This document shows positions 21,505 to 27,053 of a stretch of 27,053 nucleotides of DNA, piece by piece. The stretch comes from Schoenoplectus triqueter. Taxonomy: Eukaryota; Streptophyta; Magnoliopsida; Poales; Cyperaceae. Both the position numbers and the translations under genes were made by a program. Every line of letters begins with the position of its first letter. Within the stretch, counting starts at the first letter, position 1. The notes beneath the pieces are model-generated. The model had not been told where the DNA came from. It saw nothing but the letters and a program-made list of their open reading frames with translations, and did no database searches. The DNA lies in contig CAXKVV010001018.1 in the NCBI GenBank assembly GCA_964058805.1, forward strand, positions 1 to 27,053. Direction: 5' to 3'.

Positions 21505-22099
21505 GACTGAACTCGTCCGTCGACGAGTTTGTCTCCTGACTCATTTCCCGAGACTGTGAGATTGAATCGGTCTGTTGGTAGATTCATCCACAAAACAGTG
21601 AATGTGAACCGTTCTGTAGGTAGGTTCCTTCACTAACACATGCCTCAATGTTGAACTGGCCCAGCGCTTCAGGTTTGACATTGTGTGCAATTGTGTTTCC
21701 TAGGTTTATGAATCGGCTTAGTGCTTCGAATTCATGATCTAGAAGATCGGTGAGAAGAAACACGTGGGCCATATCCACCCTTCTCCTGATTTACCAACCT
21801 CAAGATCAACCGGCTCAGCGCTTCGAGTTGTATTTTGTGTGATTGGTTGTTGACTAGTTAAGATTGAACCGGTCTGTTTGTAGGTTTATCTTCTAGATCA
21901 ACGGAGGTCGAGTCGGTCTGTATGTAGACTCACCTCAAGCCACCTATGAAGAGATTAACCTGGTCTGTTGGTAAGGTTACATCTCGAGGTGGCATGGACT
22001 GAACCGATCTGTTTGTAGGTTCGTCCCCATAGGACAAAACCGATCTGTTTGTAGGTTTGTCTTCCATAGATTGAACCGATCTGTTTGTAGGTTCATCTT
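21505..22099 (+). repeat. hairpin array 2 (twelve loop-conserved units)
   Basis: Approximate unit spans: 21505-21533, 21560-21588, 21597-21634, 21646-21683, 21705-21738, 21801-21837, 21860-21892, 21904-21936, 21939-21993, 21996-22026, 22031-22063, 22068-22099. Nine units share a loop like GGTCTGTTTGTA (diverged in the first). Units 4-6 share a second loop, GGCTCAGCGCTTC. Arms vary from unit to unit yet pair within each unit, for example GAGGTCGAGTC with GACTCACCTC, and AAGATTGAACC with GGTTTATCTT. The array stops 16 bp before the TATA box. Confidence 0.85.
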
Positions 22100-22114
22100 C
22101 CGTAGATCCCTTTT

Positions 22115-22120
22115 TATAAA
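22115..22120 (+). promoter_or_regulatory. LTR TATA box
   Basis: TATAAA in the context CCCTTTTTATAAACC, about 300 bp before the LTR end. It would start the genomic RNA near 22145-22150. This puts the hairpin arrays in U3. Confidence 0.6.
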
Positions 22121-22216
22121 CCTAGACGACCACTTGACCATCTTTTAACTATACTATTTGCTTCTCTCTTTCAAAGATCCAGAGGTGCCTCGAGGTTCGT
22201 AGCCCAGGGTAATTAA

Positions 22217-22238
22217 CGGTGGGGGCTTGCGCCCACCG
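22217..22238 (+). repeat. hairpin in R/U5
   Basis: CGGTGGG and CCCACCG pair around GGCTTGCG. Confidence 0.7.
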
Positions 22239-22371
22239 GAATCTACAAGAACTCACAATCACTAAAAAACCCCCTGAATGTGCATCCCAATATCTCTAAA
22301 CGGCAGGATCGGCCGACACCCCAGCAGATGCACGCTCGGGAGGGATCTCCGTGTCCTTAATCCGCAGAACC

Positions 22372-22389
22372 CACCGCCCGGCGGCGGTG
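22372..22389 (+). repeat. GC-rich U5 hairpin upstream of PBS
   Basis: CACCGCC and GGCGGTG pair around CGGC, 33 bp before the primer-binding site, in the position of U5 structures in other LTR elements. Confidence 0.7.
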
Positions 22390-22421
22390 CGGCGGCGCGC
22401 GAAAAAGGGTCGCACAGGATC

Positions 22422-22439
22422 TGGCACGCCCGGTGGGAC
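22422..22439 (+). other. primer-binding site
   Basis: TGGCACGCCCGGTGGGAC begins with the TGG that pairs with a tRNA CCA end, 5 bp after the LTR. It partly resembles the plant tRNA-Lys site TGGCGCCCACCGTGGGGC. The primer tRNA is not certain. Confidence 0.7.
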
Positions 22440-22556
22440 CTAGATTCTCCTCTTATCTCTGAAAGAGAGAGGCAAATAGAATAGTTAAGAGATACAAGTG
22501 GTCTTCTATGTGCTGAAATGACTAATGATTTTCAAGTGTTTTTGTTTTTGCAGGAA
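22440..22556 (+). other. leader between PBS and gag
   Basis: A short leader. A T-rich tract followed by GCAG directly before GAAATGG looks like a 3' splice site. An in-frame ATG at 22518 would add 13 residues, including a hydrophobic FQVFLFL run. The next upstream in-frame stop is at 22482. Confidence 0.5.
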
Positions 22557-25500
22557 ATGGCATACTTTGGAAACTTCAACCTCGCTCCCTACACTGTCAC
22601 TCCTGCTCAGAGCCCAGAGGGCAAACTATTCATGTTCTTCGGGACCATCCCGCAAGAACTTACCATCTACGGCCCAGCTCCAGTGGCCGCCTTCACTCCC
22701 GCAACCGTCCAGATCTCCATTCCGGACGAGGAGGAAGAATCGATCACCCTGACTCCCAAGGGAATCTCCAACAACATCATGGCCTCTCCTACTGCCTCCC
22801 CAAAGAGGAGAAGGCGACCGTCCAAGAGGACAGCCCCAAAGGCAGTAGCCCAAACTGCCCGTAACTCTCAAGCGTCCAAGAAGAGGGCCCTGGATGCATA
22901 CCAGAATCAGCTGGTGGCTAGGCCAGCTATCCTGGTCTCCAACAAATTTACAGCCCTCCGCATAGTGGCCAAGAACTCGGCCACAGGCCAGCTCCGCCAG
23001 GCATGGGAGGTGCCTAAGCCCACACCTCGCCCAACTCAAAGGCCTCAGCGCCGCCAGGATAAGTCTCAAGCCCCTGCAGAAGCCATCTACAAGGCTCACA
23101 GAGCCCTCAAACAGAGGAAGAGCGTTAAAAACGCTAGGTCGAGACAATACGTCTCCCGCCCCGATCAATCTCAAGGCATGGCTCAGCCGCAAGCCATTGC
23201 CTCCACTCCGAACCCAAGGAGGTTTACACCAAAGGCAACACCTAGCACCCAGCAGGTGTGGGTCCCAAAGGGTTCCCAGCCGACAAAACCCCAGTCTCAA
23301 ACCCAGCCCAGCAAGGCCGGCAGGTCCAACGCTCCGCCCGAGAGTGTATTCAGCCGCTTAGGTCAAAAGAGTGTATTCAGCCGATTAGGCTCGAGAATAC
23401 CACTCAACAACTTAAAAATAACTGCCCCTGACCAAGCGAAGAAGAAGAGAAGAACCGCTCGCTATGAAGAGCACTTCTCAGTCAACACCATCAGTATAAG
23501 CTACGATACTGATCCAGACACTGATGGTGAGGTGAATATGGTCCAGGACGACCAGTCTCCGCCTAATCAAGCTCACGTCACAAACACCAATAAAAATAAT
23601 GGTAGAAAAGGGAGACCTCCCAAGAGAGTCAACCCCGAGGGCAACAGCAGGGAAGGGGAAGACCACAACGAAAACCCTGATCTCTTCGACAATGAAGATG
23701 ACGTTGAAACACGTCCCGAGATGCCCATCGATGAAATAGAAATATTGAAAGGCCACATCGAGGCACGGGACGAAGAGTTGATTAGGCAACGGGAGCTAAT
23801 TGCTACCATGCTAAAGCAAAATGAAGAACTGATTAAGGCGGTCAAGTCGTTGCAAGAATCACAAGACGCCAATTTCAAAGCTGGTAGCTCCCGTCAAGAA
23901 GGGGTCCACAGTACCAAAAGCAATCACAAGGGGAAACAACCCGTCGATTCTAAACCCCATCCACATAGAACTATAGAAGTGGAGGCTGAACCAACGGGAA
24001 TATCCCGGAAAGAGATTCAAGCCATGATTGCCCAGCAAATGCAAATAGCTGGAGGTGGATACGCTATCCCTCCTGTTAAAAACTGTGGACATCCATACCC
24101 TGCCATATACGACTTGGAAGAATATCCTAAAGGGTATGTGATCCCCCGCTTCAGAACCTTCTCAGGGGAAGGCAATAAAGACCTAAACCCCGAACAACAC
24201 CTGGCCCACTTTGTAGCCTCGTGCGGCAACACGGGTGGCAATGATGCGCTGTTGTTAAGACAATTCCCTCAAAGCTTGGTGGGAACTGCTTTCCAATGGT
24301 ATTATTCGCTGGAAAACAACAGCATCAGGACCTGGGACGAGATGGCGGACTCGTTCAGGGCACGATTTGTCATGGTATCTGACAAGATAAACATAGCCGA
24401 TCTGGCAAGCACTAAACCCAAGAAAGGGGAGTCAATGACAGATTTTATCAACAGATGGCGGAACCTCAGCATTAAATGCGACCGCACATTAACTGAAGAC
24501 GAGGCCGTCAACCTAATCATGAAAAACATTGACGGGTGGATGGGCATGCTTCTTGGTGTGACAAAGGTCAACACATTCAAAGACTTGCTCAGATCGGTAT
24601 CCAACATGGAAAGGATGTCACCACACACCGCACCGAGCTTTATGAATAATAGGCCGCAACGAGGGGCCCGAGCTGAAACCAAAGTGGCATTCACCTTGTT
24701 AAAAGATAAGATGGTTGCCAACACAGACACCCAAGGCGGCAGCAGTAGCACAAGTAGCAACAATTATAACAAGGGACCCAGGCCCAATCCAGGAGGGAGT
24801 TCACGGAGTTTCGAGTCCCTCAAACAAAAGAAATCTAAACCGTACTCCTTCAGAAAAGATAAAGTTGCCCAAATCTTCAGAGGGGCACTGAAGAATGGCC
24901 TAACCCTGCCGGCCAGTAAACGCCCGGAAGATGCCGATAAATCGGATGAACCCAACTTCTGCCCATACCACAGAATAATAGGGCACTCAATTGAAGATTG
25001 CTGGGTCTTCAAAGATTGGGTCGAGAAGGCGTATAAAAATGGTGAAATTACTTTACCAAAAGGGTTCTTGCAAAGCCCATCAGCCCATGAGCAGGCCAAC
25101 ACGATCTCTCATGAGGAAGAGAAAGTCCCGGGCCAGTCAAGCGAAGACCAAGAAGAGCAATGGACTACGCACCTATCAAAGAAATCAATTAAAATGCTTA
25201 AAGCCCTTAAGAAAGAACCTGACATGAAATGGAAAGACGATATCACGCCAGTGGTCCCACCAAAACCCAGGGTATATTATAAGGTGGACCAGAGCCAAGA
25301 CCAGGTTCTTAAGAAGAAAAAGAAGCATAGAAACAACAAGTCCAGAAAGAATAAGATTGAAGAGTACGAGCAGGGCAGTCCCGAGGCGATCACCCTTCAA
25401 CATTTCATCTCCAAAGAAGACTGGGAGAAGCTAACCCTAGGTCAAAAGAAAGAAGATATAGATGAAGAAATAAATAAAGAAGAAAGCGAAGAAATCTGGG

Positions 25501-27053
25501 GTGCTTCGTGCAACATGGTATATTCTTCTCATGACGAAGATATGCCAACATTAGAGGAGATGTTCTTCCCGAATGACGAAGGGGAAGCAAGCACCTCTGG
25601 GACCAAAAATGAAGAATGTAAAGCCGTACTCCGGTCCGGGACTTATATACCCGAAAGACAGGCTCCCAAGGATTCCGATAAAGGAAAGGACAAGGTCCAG
25701 AATAAAGGCAAAGAGGTCGAGAATCCAAGCAAGAACCCAGAAAAGACCCGGTCGACGGGCGAAGAATATAATGTGTTGGCACATCTGCGTAAGATTCCAG
25801 CGCTATTAAGCATATTTGACGCGTTGATGATGTCACAAGATCTAAGGGAGGTACTAATTCAGGCCTTGCAAGATCCTGAGAAGTACAAGTCATACTTCGT
25901 AGAGCAAAATATGCAAGAAGCCCTATTCACCGCCAAACGGGCCGCCTGTATAAATTTCACAGATGATGACCTCCTAATAGGCACCGTCGACCACAACCGC
26001 CCGTTGTACATCACTGGAAATTGTGGAGGGCAAAAGATTGGCCGCATCTTGGTCGACGCAGGGTCTTCGATCAATATTATGCCGCTTAAAACCCTAAAGA
26101 CCATCACCTTAGATGTGAAGAACCTATCTGATGAAAAGGTGATTATTCATGGCTTTAATCAAAACTCCCAAAAGGCCCTGGGAGCTATAACTCTGAACCT
26201 GCAATGCGGAAGCCTAAAAGCGCCTACTAAATTCTATGTCATTGACGCTGAAACCTCTTATCGGGCGTTGCTGGGTCGCCCGTGGCTTCATAGTAATCAG
26301 GTCATACCCTCTACTCTGCACCAATGCTTGAAATATATCGAGAATGGTAAGCAAAAGAGAATTGACGGAGATGTCAAGCCATTCGGGGTGCATGAGATTA
26401 AATTCAATGACGCCCAGTATTTTCTGCCTAAATCCGCTGTGGCGCCAAGCCGGCCAATAACAAAAGCAGGTCAGAAACCCTTCAACAGAGGCCCTAAATT
26501 TGATACCTCATCTGGAGAAGAAGAAGAGGTCAAATTTAATATTAAACCCCGAGGCGTTCGAGCCCAAAGACCCGGAAGAAAGTCGGGTGAAGAAGCAACC
26601 TTCCGCTTCAAACAGGTGGCTGCGTATAAGGCCCAAATAAAACCGAGCGAAATCAATGCGAGTGATTCTGAAGAGGAGGTCATTTTCAATTTTAAGCCTG
26701 CCAACACCCCTCAAATTCAGATCATAGAGGCAACTTCGGGAGAAGACTCTGAAGATTCTAATAACTCGGGCGATACCACCTCGGGAGAAGAGTCTGGCCA
26801 TGATCGTCAACCCTGGGAAGAGGAGTCTGACGAAGAGATCATCTATCACATCCTCAAAAAGCCATATAAAGGGCCCGAGACAGACAATGAAAGTGAGGAG
26901 TCATATATGATCAACACGGGACCCGGTAGCGGAAGGGATAACCCGGTTAGGCCAAGGCCTATAAACGAAGAACGCTCATGGCGGGAAAATTTTGAGGGTC
27001 GCGTCTGGAATGCGATCGACGAAATAAGGCACCAAGTTGAAAATAACAGAAGA
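22557..27053 (+). CDS. gag-pro: Gag-protease polyprotein, 3' end beyond window
   Basis: An open frame of 1499 codons without stop, running off the window. Residues 1-380 are Pro-, Lys- and Arg-rich, with a basic patch at 82-95 (KRRRRPSKR) and SVFSRLG twice (263-269, 272-278). A likely coiled coil spans 391-434. The retrotransposon Gag (capsid) domain is about 512-680, with HPYPAIYDLEEYP, FSGEG, FPQSLVGTAFQW and FINRWR. A zinc-knuckle-like CPYH..GH..DC follows at 802-815 and a Lys-rich patch at 919-933. The aspartic protease block is about 1071-1245: YNVLAHLRKIPALLS, active-site VDAGSS with Asp1167, and ALLGRPWLH with flap-side Leu-Leu-Gly at 1238-1240. An acidic Ser/Glu-rich spacer follows. 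Gag packages the RNA and the protease cuts the polyprotein. ATG 22557 was chosen for its better context (G at -3, G at +4) and the splice-like CAG before it; 22518 is the alternative. Confidence 0.85.
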   Translation, partial: MAYFGNFNLAPYTVTPAQSPEGKLFMFFGTIPQELTIYGPAPVAAFTPATVQISIPDEEEESITLTPKGISNNIMASPTASPKRRRRPSKRTAPKAVAQTARNSQASKKRALDAYQNQLVARPAILVSNKFTALRIVAKNSATGQLRQAWEVPKPTPRPTQRPQRRQDKSQAPAEAIYKAHRALKQRKSVKNARSRQYVSRPDQSQGMAQPQAIASTPNPRRFTPKATPSTQQVWVPKGSQPTKPQSQTQPSKAGRSNAPPESVFSRLGQKSVFSRLGSRIPLNNLKITAPDQAKKKRRTARYEEHFSVNTISISYDTDPDTDGEVNMVQDDQSPPNQAHVTNTNKNNGRKGRPPKRVNPEGNSREGEDHNENPDLFDNEDDVETRPEMPIDEIEILKGHIEARDEELIRQRELIATMLKQNEELIKAVKSLQESQDANFKAGSSRQEGVHSTKSNHKGKQPVDSKPHPHRTIEVEAEPTGISRKEIQAMIAQQMQIAGGGYAIPPVKNCGHPYPAIYDLEEYPKGYVIPRFRTFSGEGNKDLNPEQHLAHFVASCGNTGGNDALLLRQFPQSLVGTAFQWYYSLENNSIRTWDEMADSFRARFVMVSDKINIADLASTKPKKGESMTDFINRWRNLSIKCDRTLTEDEAVNLIMKNIDGWMGMLLGVTKVNTFKDLLRSVSNMERMSPHTAPSFMNNRPQRGARAETKVAFTLLKDKMVANTDTQGGSSSTSSNNYNKGPRPNPGGSSRSFESLKQKKSKPYSFRKDKVAQIFRGALKNGLTLPASKRPEDADKSDEPNFCPYHRIIGHSIEDCWVFKDWVEKAYKNGEITLPKGFLQSPSAHEQANTISHEEEKVPGQSSEDQEEQWTTHLSKKSIKMLKALKKEPDMKWKDDITPVVPPKPRVYYKVDQSQDQVLKKKKKHRNNKSRKNKIEEYEQGSPEAITLQHFISKEDWEKLTLGQKKEDIDEEINKEESEEIWGASCNMVYSSHDEDMPTLEEMFFPNDEGEASTSGTKNEECKAVLRSGTYIPERQAPKDSDKGKDKVQNKGKEVENPSKNPEKTRSTGEEYNVLAHLRKIPALLSIFDALMMSQDLREVLIQALQDPEKYKSYFVEQNMQEALFTAKRAACINFTDDDLLIGTVDHNRPLYITGNCGGQKIGRILVDAGSSINIMPLKTLKTITLDVKNLSDEKVIIHGFNQNSQKALGAITLNLQCGSLKAPTKFYVIDAETSYRALLGRPWLHSNQVIPSTLHQCLKYIENGKQKRIDGDVKPFGVHEIKFNDAQYFLPKSAVAPSRPITKAGQKPFNRGPKFDTSSGEEEEVKFNIKPRGVRAQRPGRKSGEEATFRFKQVAAYKAQIKPSEINASDSEEEVIFNFKPANTPQIQIIEATSGEDSEDSNNSGDTTSGEESGHDRQPWEEESDEEIIYHILKKPYKGPETDNESEESYMINTGPGSGRDNPVRPRPINEERSWRENFEGRVWNAIDEIRHQVENNRR

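Larger units (their letters stand above)
20790..22416 (+). repeat. 5' LTR (right end firm, left end tentative)
   Basis: The right end is set by CGCACA (CA at 22415-22416) with the primer-binding site starting at 22422. A TATA box at 22115 implies U3 is everything upstream and R plus U5 about 270 bp. U3 is made almost wholly of tandem and hairpin modules. The second LTR lies outside the window, so length is unproved. Confidence 0.55.
20790..27053 (+). mobile_element. Ty3/gypsy LTR retrotransposon, Tat-like, 5' part
   Basis: In order: LTR with TATA box, LTR end in CA, primer-binding site 5 bp later, short leader, then a single Gag-protease frame to the window edge. Gag and protease resemble plant non-chromovirus Ty3/gypsy proteins of the Tat type, in which large spacers surround Gag and protease. 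Reverse transcriptase, RNase H, integrase and the 3' LTR are not in the window. The left end is tentative; only a composition change and a TG near 20790 support it, and the LTR could begin farther left. The unbroken frame suggests a young copy. Confidence 0.75.

Noticed and set aside
21505..22099. CRISPR-like appearance of regularly spaced repeats
   Set aside because: The constant part is a loop and the variable parts are complementary arms, not independent spacers. There are no cas genes, and the setting is a plant LTR.
17150..22416. a single 5.3-kb LTR from 17150 to the PBS
   Set aside because: Possible in Tat/Ogre elements, but no second LTR is available and two TATA promoters would lie inside it. 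Not supported enough to annotate.
22626..23300. 224-codon minus-strand open frame
   Set aside because: It is the complement of the gag N-terminal region. It is Leu/Gly/Arg-rich with no domain, and it exists because the plus-strand coding sequence is GC-rich and stop-poor.
24302..25893. several minus-strand frames of 110-160 codons
   Set aside because: All lie opposite the Gag-protease frame, whose domains are recognisable. They are shadows.

Overview
The window reads as nuclear DNA of a flowering plant. It is AT-rich, it has no bacterial-style gene packing, and it is filled with decayed transposons of plant-specific kinds: hAT-like nonautonomous elements, a plant mobile domain (PMD) pseudogene, and a Ty3/gypsy retrotransposon. 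I cannot name the species. I see no complete host gene, no tRNA or rRNA gene and no CRISPR array.

Layout. Positions 1-7.9 kb are AT-rich intergenic DNA with a hAT-like element (1718-2165), a probable second one (about 2341-3426) and two copies of a dispersed repeat (about 2797 and 5750). At 7.9-10.4 kb lies a minus-strand PMD pseudogene (core 9043-9349) with a readable intron and a premature stop. At 11.9-14.6 kb three further nonautonomous DNA elements sit close together. Each is built from its own 5-6 nt word (CGGGT, GAGTT/GAGCC, CGGTT). The last has perfect 17-bp terminal inverted repeats and a perfect 8-bp target-site duplication.

From 15.1 to 19.5 kb is a noncoding, repeat-built region. 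It holds two tandem TATA-plus-hairpin modules, a 127-bp duplication, an array of G-box-like and GTGGGCCCCAC words, a perfect heat-shock element upstream of a CCAAT/TATA promoter, and more hairpins. It looks like LTR or untranslated sequence of retrotransposons, but I could not fix its boundaries. An AT-extreme stretch with about 125-bp tandem units follows (19.5-20.8 kb).

From about 20.8 kb to the end is the 5' part of a Ty3/gypsy element, Tat-like by its Gag and protease sequence. It has an LTR ending at 22416, a TATA box at 22115, a primer-binding site at 22422, and an unbroken Gag-protease reading frame of at least 1499 codons that runs off the window. Reverse transcriptase, RNase H, integrase and the 3' LTR must lie beyond the edge.

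The most unusual feature is in the LTR upstream of the TATA box. Twelve tandem hairpins of about 50 bp (21505-22099) keep nearly the same loop while their arm sequences differ from unit to unit, yet the two arms of each unit still pair. A second hairpin array (20883-21357) and isolated pairs of hairpins at 15.2-15.5 and 18.6 kb follow the same rule. This is the strongest candidate here for something undescribed.
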